Shown here in pieces: positions 21,541 to 32,967 of a DNA stretch of 64,000 nucleotides. The stretch comes from Xanthoparmelia taractica (taxonomy: Eukaryota; Ascomycota; Lecanoromycetes; Lecanorales; Parmeliaceae): assembly GCA_033085395.1 (NCBI GenBank), contig JANQBS010000096.1, positions 62,001 to 126,000 of the forward strand, given 5' to 3'. Under the pieces are notes generated by a model. It was not told the DNA's origin. It did not search any database and was given only the letters and a program-made list of their open reading frames with translations. The translations under genes and the position numbers were made by a program. Within the stretch, counting starts at the first letter, position 1, and each line of letters starts with the position of its first letter.

Positions 21541-23400
21541 CTACTCCTTGACTTCTTCAGCTGTCGGCAAATCGATAGCACGATAGAGGAGGATCAGAGC
21601 GGAGTGGCTCTCGCCTGTCACGATCATTAGCACTAGGCAACTATATGGATGGTGTTATGTTGCAAGACCTACCGCCACCACTTAACGACTCAATCTTCTC
21701 CGCGTCGACCTCGCTCACTTTCTCATCGTTGAACCACCACCATTTGCCATCCTCCTCCTTCCTCTTGCCAGTGTCGTGGTCTATCGGTCCTTGCTTCTTG
21801 ACATACGAAGTGTAATGTCCGCTATCTGCACTGGCGCCCTGGTGAGTCACCACGCCCCTCAGCTCATACAGTCCGGACTTGTTGCATCCTTCGTCGGCGG
21901 CGAGCTCAGGATCGATGAGAGCGAAAAGCTCTTTCTTGGCCGCTAGTATCGATGCAGCTCGCTCAGAGTCGTATTCGGCGTCTGTCTTGTACACAGCATC
22001 TGTCATTTCCTTGTCATCGCCCTTCTCCGCTGCCTTGTCGTTGACCAGCTTCTTCTCGTCTGCCGGACCCTTCGCCTTCATCTCGTCCGCAGCGCGGTCT
22101 TCTTCTTGCTTGTGAGCCAATTTTTGGCGCTTGCGCGCCCGTAGAACATCCTCCTCATCCTTGCGCACTTCTCGAACTTTGTCACGCACGGGCACCAGCT
22201 GCTTCCTCAGCGTCTCGGTACAGAATTCTACCACATCCAACTCCGCGGGAAAGGTCACCTTCTTCATGATCTTCGACTTCTTACGGATAGAGGCTTTCCA
22301 CCAGAAGCGGATGAAATGGACCGTGAGATATTTAGGAAGGCGCGAGATCCGAGAGGTTTTGGTATAGACGGCATCCCGGTCAAGAGTGGGGGAATGCTTT
22401 TCGATCTTCTCTTCAAGACCGGCGAGAATGCCGTCCCGAAGGTGATTAGTGGCACCTGAGATATGGCAGTCTAATTTCAAGAAAGCCTCTTCACTTGACA
22501 AAGGTTCTTCACCGGCTTCTATTGCCGCCGGCTCGTTGCATGTTAGAGTCGACGAGAATCGGCCGGCAAGGTATTTGTCGATAAAGGAGATCTCCTGTGC
22601 AGCTTTTGTTTCTTCAGCGGAAGAGGATGAGGTCGGTGGGCCTGAGGTAGCTTTGATCTTGAGCTTTTGCCGCAATTGAGATAGGATCTGTGTCCATGCT
22701 TCTTCGGCATCTTGTTGCGCGTAGCCATGGCCCGTCCTTGACTTCTCTGCAAACTGTGGGAAAGTGGTCTGTAGAGCGTTGAGGAAAATCAGTGGTGGGA
22801 AGCCTTCTTGTGTCTCTGACATTTGCTTGTATAAATCTCGTAGAGAGCTGGTGAGGTCGACCGATCCTCGCAAACCGTATTGACTGAGATCTAGCCCTCG
22901 AGACGAGCCTGCCCCTCCTGACCCTGTGTACTTCAGCAGCTGTTCCTGTAGTTCCGGCACGGCACGTAGAGTCTGTAGTGTCGAGTTCATATAGCATGTG
23001 TTGCCCAGATTTTGCAGGCCGGCCGGTGTAGCACCTTCGGCCTTCGCCGCCTCTGCTTCTGTCATGTCTTCCATGAACTTCATCTTCTCTTTTGGTCGCT
23101 CAAGGGTTGTGCGTCCACTCTCTGTGGGAGTGCCCATCATCATGAATGTTTGCCCAGGCTTCGCGCCAAGCTTCGAGAGCTCGGTTTCATCTTTAAGCTG
23201 ACCACCTTTGACGAGTATCTTTTGTTGGTCTGGCTCCACCCCTGTGAGGGAATATAACTGGTATTTGAAGGTCTCTCCTGTAGATGTAGGGTCCAGCTCC
23301 ACCTCATGCTTTTTGCCTTGGTGCTTCACAAATACTGTAACACAAGTCAATTTCCGTGAAGGGCCTGGGAGCTATACGTCTCACCTTTGATCGTCGACAT
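21541..23400 (-). CDS. UBP6: Proteasome-associated deubiquitinase Ubp6 (USP14 family)
   Basis: Ubp6 sits on the proteasome 19S lid/base, trims ubiquitin from substrates and recycles it. Three exons fit: 23400-23385 (only 16 nt, MSTIK), 23334-21673 and 21614-21541, giving 583 aa. The N-terminal ubiquitin-like domain (residues about 1-75) docks on Rpn1. The catalytic Cys box is GLQNLGNTCYMNS with Cys119. The His box reads GHYTSYVKK, followed by WWWFNDEKV. The last exon supplies the conserved ending ALILLYRAIDLP. A Lys/Glu-rich insertion (about residues 400-470) lies in the USP domain. It is divergent from ARPC4, with 489 bp between them. Confidence 0.95.
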
Positions 23401-23889
23401 GATGGGCAGACGTTGCTATAAAGTTACGGATATACAAGTCTATCTTCTGGATGTGAACATTACTGTGTTTACTACGGGCCCGGGCATCATTTATGAAAAT
23501 AGTAGCCGAAGATTATCCAGCCGATGATTCCACTTTCGGAGGTCAGAAGTCTGAACACTGAGGTTTGGCCATCTGGTGATCATTATGTGATTTTCTTTCA
23601 ACCGACTTGGTGTTTCCTAAACCTGATATATTCAGTCTGAAGTCGTGAATACATAGAAAAGAGACTCTAGTCTACTGATTGATGTTTGTTCAAATGAATT
23701 TGACCTAAGTTTCGTCACGAAAACCGCGAAGAGAGAGAGAAGGTCTTTTGGATGTTCATAAGCTGGGCGAAATCATACTTCTGACATCCCTCTGATGGTG
23801 GGAGCCTGAGCCTTCAACAACATCTCTAGCAGCTCCAGAACTTTCAAACTCGTATTCGAAGATATTGTGATTCGCTGCTTATCCAGGGA
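23401..23889. promoter_or_regulatory. divergent promoter UBP6 / ARPC4
   Basis: About 490 bp between divergent start codons. No coding exon is seen. It should hold both promoters. Confidence 0.45.
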
Positions 23890-24647
23890 ATGGTTGGATA
23901 CCTCTATTCATCTTCTCTACAAAGCTGACCTGTGCCGCCAGTCTCAATCCCTCCGTCCGTACCTACTCTGCGTCCGGTCCTCCCTCACGGCTGCACTCTC
24001 CCTTTCAAATTTCGCATCTCAGACATCCGAACGCCATAATGTCCCTGAAATCGAAGCCGCCAGCTCTCCGGAAGTCCTCCTCAACCCGCTGACCGTCTCA
24101 CGCAACGAGAACGAGAAAGTATTGATCGAACCAAGCATCAACAGTATCCGAGTCAGCATCAAAATAAAACAGGCGGATGAGACCGAGAACATACTCGTTC
24201 ACAAGTTTACGAGATTCCTGACGCAGAGAGCAGAGGCTTTCTTCATACTACGGAGGAAGCCCGTGAATGTTAGCTCACGTCCTTGCGGCGTTCTTGGGCG
24301 TAAGGCTTTTGCTGATATCCTCGCTTAGGGTTACGACATATCATTCCTAATAACAAATTTCCATACGGAGGAGATGTTGAAGCATAAGCTGGTTGATTTT
24401 ATTATACAATTCATGGAAGAAGTAGATAAAGAGATATCCGAGATGAAGCTTTTCGTACGTCCTCCTGACCTTCCTCGACTATTGTACCTCCACCTAGGTA
24501 TCTCTCCTTCCTCTTAATGCAAGACACTGACTATCTTCATAGCTGAACGCACGGGCAAGATTCGTGGCAGAATCCTTTCTGACTCCCGTATGCTCACTTA
24601 CACTTCGCAGAGAGGCTTAGGCTAATGGAATTCCTTAGTTCGATTAA
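23890..24647 (+). CDS. ARC19: Arp2/3 complex 20 kDa subunit ARPC4 (Arc19)
   Basis: ARPC4 forms the structural core, with ARPC2, of the complex that nucleates branched actin at endocytic patches and hyphal tips. Five coding exons fit: 23890-23892 (the ATG alone), 23942-24268, 24329-24454, 24543-24587 and 24639-24647 (510 nt, 169 aa, the family length). Recognisable blocks are SQSLRPYLLCVRSSLTAAL, FASQTSERHNVPEIEA, KIKQADETENILVHKFTRFL, GYDISFLITNFHTEEMLKHK and FVAESFLTPFD. The first coding exon is a single codon and the last is three codons, so an annotation without splicing would truncate both ends. Confidence 0.95.
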
Positions 24648-26845
24648 GTCCCTTGTATTACACAAGTGCATGTTATAGTATGGCCGACTGGAACCAAAAC
24701 GAGGCTAGCGGTCTTTCATGTGCTAGCCGTCTGCAAGTGGCTGCTAACAGTTGGAAGGTCAAGAAGGCGTCTCCATCAGTTAGCTCGTGTTTCATCACAC
24801 ACAGAAAACGACAGCATCAAAGCAGTAGCGCTGGTAGTAGCTTCAGATACCATTGCTAGACTTGGTATTCAGTCGCTCGCTGCCAACATCTTGAACTTCT
24901 ACCAAGTCTTTGAAGCGAATCGGGCCCTGGTGTTTTCACATTTGGCCTTCTCATCTGCCTAGTGTCCACTTTCTCAGGTAGGCCAGCTTTCCGAGGTAAC
25001 CCTCCTGACCGCCGGCACCGATTATCTTGATAGACTCTACCTCTTCCGCCGACCATTCGTGACATTTCCGGCCAGACCTAGGATAAGGAGGTACCATGGC
25101 TTGAGCTGATTGTGTAACGTAGCCACTTGGTACCCGGTTCCTGACCGTCCGCCCAACACTCCAGGTATCGTAGGCCACTTCTGAAGACTGCCGATCCAAC
25201 AAGAATTATCCAAGCGCACTTGACGATGTAATGTGATTGCCGGCATCGTACGCACTGTTTATGCTTTGCATTAACGCGGTGCTGGTTCAATGCTGAATGC
25301 TGTATGCTCGTTCTTGATCTCTTGTTCCCTAGACCTCTAAATGCTTTTTCCGACAGTGCGTGCTTCTTGAAGAGAATGCCTACTGAGCACGAGTTTTACT
25401 TGACATCCAAGAATTGGCACAGTACAGATTGGGTTTAGTCGTCTTAGACTATGTCAGGATGGCCTCCTTTGAAGGGGATCCCTTCCCTATCCCGTACTAA
25501 CGGAAGCGTGGAGTAGGTTCGTAAGAGGGTCTAGAGGGTTTTCCCAAGACGGCTTCGGTCTGCAAGCAGCAGTTCGCTTGTGCCATGGTTGTAGCCGGTT
25601 GCAGCGAAGCCTGGGCAACAGTTAGTATCAGCTTAATCCACGTCCATTCTGCGATCTATCTTGACAGAGGATACAGCCTCCCCCGTGTCTAGACAATCGC
25701 CAATACCGTTTGATGTTGATGACGGTCTCAGTCGGACTCGAGGGTACTCAAGCTTCCGAGTGTACGTCTGATATCGAGGCTCAGCCATAGCGAAGAATGT
25801 TCTGCGCCCTTTGAGTTGCCGTCCGAAGCTCGGGCTCAAACATGGATAGATGGCAGCAGTGTACTGCTGAATTTGTGCTTGATATGCTTTCAGTCGCAAA
25901 ACTTGGCCCGGGAACGAATTGCCTGGCAGAGATGTCAGTCAAGGAGCATACCGAAGGCTGTTCAAAGCCATGCGGACTTTCTGCTGGTTGATTAAAACAT
26001 GCACCGACATAAGCAGATTGTCATGGAAGCTTCTCCAGTACTCCGGATATTCTGGCTTCAGGACACCTTCCTCAAGCTTTATTCACGATGAGGATGCCTT
26101 GTCACAGAAGTTTTTCATTGCAAACGATGTTGAATACTGGCGGGCTCCTCGGGTTCCAGCTCTATCATGGAAAGTCTTAGGGAGTAACTGCTCGCTAAGC
26201 TAGTGCGTTCTGTCGGGTCTGATATCTGCGTTTCTTGTTGTTTTTCTAACGCCCACCGACCACTTATCTTATAAAACCCCTCATGGTTACAGGCTCTGCA
26301 GCTGGCTAGCATTTTACCGTATCACATCTCGCTTTCCTTACACCGTGCAGCTTCACTGGCTGAGTCTGGTGTCGCGAGCTGTAGCTTGCTGTCACCATCG
26401 TTGCAAATTTACCTCTTGGGACTTATCCCTCCATGAATATCAGTACCGGACCCTGCTCTACTCTATCAAAGTAAGTAGGCATTCTTTTGTCAAAGCATTA
26501 TTGCACCCAATTTCTTTCACGCGAAGGATAACGACTCCTTTTCGTGCGCTCAAACACGCGTCACTGCAATGGGAAACCCTGACTTATCTTCCCCAACTAA
26601 ATCAATCCATGGCAAAGGGCAACGCAGCTGACGTGAGAAAAGAACTTGGTCTACAAAGAACGCGATCTTCAGCTAGGTGACGCATTGCATTTCGTAAGGA
26701 CACCCTCTCCCTTTTGCAAATATCAATGGTTGCGGGAGGATTTGTAGCGTCTGTGGACTTTGAGGGAAATGTTCGCTTGTGTCTTTCCAATTGCAGTGCT
26801 CATGAGTATCATATAGTGTTGATACTAGCTGCAGGTTGCAAACGC
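24648..26845. other. 2.2 kb gene-free stretch with weak coding-like fragments
   Basis: No gene can be assembled. On the minus strand two fragments look mildly protein-like: around 24966-25160 (ending GYLGKLAYLRKWTLG and a stop) and around 25960-26090 (EEGVLKPEYPEYWRSFHDNL). They are in isolated frames, without matching exons, and I do not recognise them. They could be relics. The right part (about 26350-26845) is probably the promoter and 5' UTR of the following RRM gene. Confidence 0.4.
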
Positions 26846-29800
26846 ATGGATTCGATGGAGTCCCCAGAATGTGTGCGTGAAGAGAGCAATTCATTGGCGA
26901 AAGGGCCAACAGAAAGAACATCAAACCGCAAATCTTCTACGGCTCCAGTAGAGCCTGTCAAGAAGACCAGACTTTTCAGCCTGGCAAGTTCATCCAAGCC
27001 AACCGCGGCAACCGCGGTGACCAGAAGCGGGTCAACACAGCTCAATTCCACTGCCTCATCTTTCCACTCATCCCAGAACTTCGACAGCCCGAACCGTTCT
27101 TTCGAGTCTGACTATCCCTCACAAAGATTTCGACCTGAGGAATATGAAGAGGAAGACCCAGCAGATCCATACTACTCTCCTCCATCAACGTTCATACCAC
27201 CTGAATCTCCAAACGATTTGAAAGTCCAAGATTCAAGCCCTTTAGCAGTATTGTCGTCTGAGTCCCAGGTGAGAGATGCTATTTGGTCAGTCGGCTTAAC
27301 AGTAACAACTAACACTTCAGAAAATGAATCTTTCTTCAAATCAACCGTACGGGGTACCAAACCTGGTACCCACTCCCGTGTCCAACCATCAGTACACAGG
27401 AGTAAATCTGGATCTAAAGAAACACAGAAGTCTCACCTCCCACGGAGCCTTCCTTCCTCCCTCAGCCCCTACTCGCGACACCGGTAATCGAGGAGACATC
27501 CAAGCCGCAGAATCTTTCACAACTCGACGCAATGCTCCAGGGCCATCCACTGTAGGTCACCATAGAAAGGATACAATGTTCAATCAGATGGGTCCTAACA
27601 TTTCGACGTACGCTGGGACCAATGATAGCCCGTTCAGCTCAGAGGCTGAGATTCACCCAAGTTCAGGAGTTCCTCTGAACCAGACTGACAGCACAATGCC
27701 TACTACAACACTGCCTCAGCATGCCAACTTCTCTCAGCTTGCAGAACACCAAGGAATCCACGACTGGAACAATAGTGTCTTTGATGACCGCTGGCTGTTA
27801 CAACCCGAAGAGATATGGAACTTGAAGGCTCGTCGTGAATCTGCCCTCACCGTATCCCCTGAGAGGGTAGCGCTGAATCACAGCACGTTTCGCACTGGCA
27901 ATCATACAGGCTTGCATACAGAAGGATCTCAACGCCCGTCAACCCAGGACACGCACATGCAACGCACCGTTCGCGAAGCGGCAGAGAAGAATAAGGAGTA
28001 CTGTGGCCGTTTGGTGTCCACTGCGCCACCAGAGACACGTGGTGATCATAGTGGAACGTTTGCTGCTAGTCCGAAGCTGGATGCTGGTCAGAACCGCAAC
28101 CATAAGAATCAGTAAGCTTGAATCTCATCGTGCTGTTTCTCAGGCACTGACCAGGAGCTCAGGCTGGTACCCCCGCCGCCCGAGCTCGATAGACTTCGAG
28201 AATGCGTTCACGAACTGGAAGCAGGGAGTGGGGAGCTACCTTCCGGACTTCAATCTCGTCCCGACATTATCCGCAGCTTTTTCTATGAGCGCGTTTTTGG
28301 CCCGATTGGGCCTCCGATCCCGCTTACTGCAACCGAGGCACAAGACATGACAGAAGTAGGCGGACGATTGGTCAGCCTTGGAACTCTGCGCGAGCAAGTC
28401 CTAAGAGACATCGAAGATCTGGTCAAGTATATACTCTCACCAGCCGGAGAAGGGATTCGCTCCGAGACGAGCGCTCGTACCCCAACGACTGCTAACGGGC
28501 GAGCTTTTAGCGACCAATTCGCTGCTGTCGAGAGCCGTAGCTCCAATCGTTCTCGGCTTCAATCATTGGGAGGCTCTTCTACAATCGATTTGCCTGTTGA
28601 CCAGCGTCGTAACGCCAACCTGCTACATACTACTGGCAACGGAGCCCAGCGACAGACCCGGGCCCACCTTTTTCAAAACGCAGGGCAGACTCAGACTCAA
28701 TCTTATGAAACCCGCACAGCTTCCAATCCAAATAGTACGGTCCAGCAAGGCACAGCCGGATTTGGACGTGGTGGCATCATGCCATCAGTTCCTCCCCAAG
28801 GGCTCTATGCTGAAGCAGGAGTTGGGCCAGCGGGAGCTCAACCTTTCGCTTATGGTGGACCTCCACAGCATCAATTCGGTGGATATCCTGGCCCCTTCCT
28901 TGTTGGACCTGGTGGATATCCCAGTCAAATGCAGTATCCGCAGGCCTTTGGCTACCAGCAGCCATCTTACGCTGCTCCTCAGCTCATGCCGCTGGGCCAC
29001 GTCTGGCAGCAGACTTATGGACAGCCTACTTCTGCTTATCCGATGTATGGCCAGCAGAATGTGATGGGTCGTCCGGGATATGTCCCTCCTCCACTGCCGA
29101 GCAATCATCCCCACGCACGTCCGCCTGCGACGAACCGTATTGCTCCTCTCTACGCTCAGAGCATTCCCTTCCACACACCTATGGCAGCTCAAACTCGTCA
29201 GCATCCTGGAACTCTCCATCAGATCTCGGAGTGGCAGAATCGATTTGGTCCTCAGCCGGCCGTGCAGCCAGACCTGCCATCCTTACCCTATCGTGCTGGA
29301 TCAGATGCTATGTACCCACATGCTTTTGGGGGAGCCAGCGTTCGCTTCCAGAACCTTACTCGCGACATTCCTCCGAGCCTTGACACAGTTTCTACCGAAG
29401 AGAACATACCCTTTGTCGAGACAGCCAGATCAACGAAGCCAGCTGAATGGGGTGTGCTGAAGGTTGGAAATGTAAGTGAGAAGTGATTTTGAGGATGAAC
29501 GTACATGTCACGACATTCTGTCTTGACCACTACTGCTTCTTAGAAACAGACAAAGTACCAAACGGTTAGCCATGGTCATGTGGACAGATGTCTTTGCACA
29601 ACCGATCTTCTGCCATGGCTCAAGTATTTCTAAAAAGACAGATATGTACCAGCTCGCGTTGTACTTTTAGTCTAGATTGCGTTGGTGTCCATTCAAGCTT
29701 GTCTTTACATCTCGAAGACCCTTGCATCTGTGACATAGGTACTTGACTTGGAGGGTCTGCTTTGACACTTAGGGACAGTCTGTTTTCTGTTGCCTGCCGC

Positions 29801-31105
29801 CAAACTTTTGCCGTTTCGCAAAGATTCCATTACTCATGTTTACTTTTTGCAATGTTTTGAAGGCTGACCCCTATTTCCACGATAGATACCCTATGACCTC
29901 ACAAAGGCCCAAGTCATGGCATTCCTGGGACCTCATGCAAAAGTCATCACCCCAGACCTCGGCCCAGCCATCCACATTATCATGGATCGACCCACAGGCA
30001 AGACGATGGATTGCTACGTCGAGTTCTTTTCCACTCCCGATGCTCGTGCCGCCTCGAACTTGCTCAACCTTCGTCCTCGGCACATGGTTAGGATCAATGA
30101 TCGTGTCGTGGACGTGGTCACGAGTAGCCAGGCTGAGTTGCTGAAGGAGCTGTTTCCGAAAGCGAAGAATGTGAGCTGGGAGGGTGGGATGCCCACGATT
30201 CAGGAGGCGAAGGAATTATACAATACAGGATTCAAGACTTTCGTCAGTGCGGAGGAGATGGGGTTGTTGGTTAGGCATGCTGAGCAGCCGCATCGTGTGA
30301 GTGATGTGACGGGCTTCCACCCTTCTTCCAATCTTTGACTGACACATCAACGCAGTCAAACTTTACTCAGCGATCTCCTCAACGTACTTATGAAGCGATG
30401 ATCTCGCTCCTAGCCAAGTTCCCTTGGTACGCAACCGAACACTACACATTGACTACACGCAACCAGATCTTCTCAGCCACTCGCTCAATGTTACACATTC
30501 TGTCCATCAACATAAGCAAGAATTATAAATCTTCTGTCGGAGGCTTCGATGAACCTAGCTCTGCGAGTCCCTATGGCTCTCCAGTCCAGAGGGGTGGTCA
30601 CAGATCTAGAGGGTCCCCCAACATCACCGAAGACTTGTTGAAAGATCTCTTGTCGGCCGCCTTGAACGCCGCAGGCTTTTCTGAGAGACAGCGCTGGGAG
30701 CTTTCGGAAGCGACTGATCTTGCGCGTCACGAATTCCGTATCAGCCCCCTCAGTCAATGGTGGCCATTTGAAGTTCTTGGCCGTAAGCCATACATGGATG
30801 AAGATGTTGTTGAGGTAAGGATGGGTAGTTCCGCTTCCCTGCTTGCACATGGCTGATGAGCGCGTTGCTGATTCATTGTGATTCAACAGTTTTATGCGGA
30901 CGTCATCGCCAACAATCCAGTCACTCGACCCAACATGGGACCCTTTGGTGAAATTGCACATATCACTGAGAACATTGACCTGGAAGCCAATACCATGGAC
31001 GCGATTGGAGACTTGGAGTGGAAGCTTCTGTATGCTCTTATCCCAGGTGGACTCACGGGTGTATTGGGCAACGAACTGCAGGATGCGTTGGGAGGACGAT
31101 TGTGA
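26846..31105 (+). CDS. Large RRM-containing protein with disordered N-terminus, uncharacterised
   Basis: Six exons fit: 26846-27268, 27321-28086, 28144-29471, 29886-30296, 30356-30814 and 30890-31105 (3603 nt, 1200 aa). The first 390 residues are Ser/Thr/Pro-rich and disordered. A short acidic helical block follows (ELRLVPPPPELDRLRECVHE, then SFFYERVFG). Next is a Gly/Pro/Tyr/Gln-rich low-complexity region like those of RNA-granule proteins. An RRM begins at WGVLKVGNIPYDLTKAQVMA; its RNP2 strand is split by an unusually long 414-nt intron (29472-29885). A helical C-terminal domain of about 270 residues follows. I know of no named orthologue; RNA binding is inferred from the RRM. The start at 26846 is the first Met before the conserved-looking part and could move. 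The exon 2 donor (GTCAGA) is atypical but is the only one that preserves the frame. Confidence 0.78.
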
Positions 31106-32824
31106 CTCTGCCATAGATGCAGAGGCGATTGGTGCCTAGTGGGCGCTAAACGACGAAAGTTTGGTCCTTTTCTCCAGAACGATCTGTGTGTTTGCTTTCA
31201 AGTCCCTGAAGACGGGCATCGAAGCGTTTCTGCTGGCTTCTCGGAGCACCTACTTAATACTCTTGTTGTCGGCTAGGGCAGAGCAGCGCCGTTGGCAGCA
31301 AAGCATAGATATTCAACCGCAAAAGAGCCCGGCTGGAACTGGAGGTCGTCTATCGCCAAATGCATTTGACGGTGGAAAACATTGATCAAGGCACACCCGA
31401 TGGACAGATGGTCGTGCAGCATGGGATAGATTAGTTTGAATAGCATGCAATGAAAACGTTTGACTCTTGTCCTCTCATACCTATCCAGCAATCGAATGGC
31501 GTAGTTGGATCCCATGCCGTCCAATGACCTTTTTGAACAAGTCATCCAAGCAGGACCAGGTATGTGCTCCGATGATCTTTTGAATCAAGTCATCCCCACT
31601 GACCCAGGTATGAGCTCCGAACCTGGGGCTCCATAGCTGTTGTTACCCACATTGGTCCGCCACAATAGAGTCATCAGTCGCATACGGGGCTCGATAACTC
31701 GATATGTTCTTGGACGAGATTTCCAGACACATCTTAGTACAAGTGAGGGATGAGATATCTGATTAGGACCGCAGGAGCGAGCATGTAAACTATTGGCCGC
31801 GCGAGACCCGTCAGCCTCCATACCTCTGAGGCTAGGGAGCCGCAGTATGATTTGACAGTAGGTGAAGAAGGCATATGCATCTGCTTCTGAAGATATGGGA
31901 ATTTCTGGGGATGGATTACTTAAACATGCTACTGCTACTACGTACGATACGAGCCAGGGCTCAAGAAGCTCTTGCATTTCATGGGATCGCAAGGAGCATT
32001 CGCCAAGTAGTGGCAGGGTACTTATTGCTTGTAAGCCATGTCGTCGATGCTACTTATATTTTTGCATTCGGCCACCAGCTGCCCTTTCAAGTAATGCTAT
32101 CATAGGGGTTAGGAAGTATGTGGTAGTTAGTTGTTGCAATGACTGATTTGCATTTATTCCCTCGACTAACGCATAACGAATTCCTTGATCGAATGGCAAA
32201 GCGGCCTGCATTATTGTGCATGTGCATAAACACCTCATAATACTCTTCCATCTTCACACCTTCCATATGAATGAATGAATGAACGAATGGATATAAAATA
32301 TGCAAGATGAGTGGGCATTGCGGACATACTCGGCAACTCTTCCAAGGCAACTAGCCCTAGGACGAGTACTTGGTAACTTCGATTGGCAGCAGTTGGTGAG
32401 AGCCTAGTATACTATTCCTCTAATGCAATTTCTCGGTGGGGGCTTAGCGTTCTATGGAGAGTATTTCTTAAGTGATCTTCCGACGGTCCTCGCTAAAAAT
32501 CGAGGAGAGTCAGGGGAGTTTAATGGTTTGATGGTTGAGGAAATGAGAAAGAAGTGAGAGGAAATGAGCGAGAATAAGAGAGAGGACGAATGAGAGCTCG
32601 AAAGGCATGGATGTACCCCTAACAGTATAGAAGTCTCGGCCCGCTCATATCCCTTCCGCGCCCGTTGATTCGTCTATTGAATAACAATCGTCTTTTTAAT
32701 AGTAGAAGTATCAATCAACTTCCCTTTTCTGACTTTTAGCCCGAGTCTAGTTCGCTTAGACTCGCATGAATTTTCAGTCATCTGATCTAAACCATCTTGT
32801 AGAAGTATCTTGCCTCAGAAAGAG

Positions 32825-32840
32825 TAAGGTACTTACCTTA
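32825..32840. repeat. inverted repeat TAAGGTA-CT-TACCTTA
   Basis: Seven-base perfect arms with a two-base spacer, inside an 80-bp cluster (about 32820-32905) of GGTAC/TACCTT-type words. A related perfect palindrome AAGGTACCTT is at 4999-5008. The function is unknown. Confidence 0.5.
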
Positions 32841-32951
32841 GGTACGAACTACTTAGTTTAAGTAAAAGTACCTTGCAAACTACCTTTACTTTATGTACCT
32901 TACCGCCACACTCAGCCTGCCCTATCATTGGCCCCGCAAAGAGTCCTTGAC

Positions 32952-32967
32952 TACGAAGTACTTCGTA
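32952..32967. repeat. 16-bp perfect palindrome TACGAAGTACTTCGTA
   Basis: The sequence equals its own reverse complement. Partial copies of the same motif occur in several other intergenic regions of the window, including 19337-19347, 34819-34830, 36354-36365 and 62221-62230. Confidence 0.55.
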
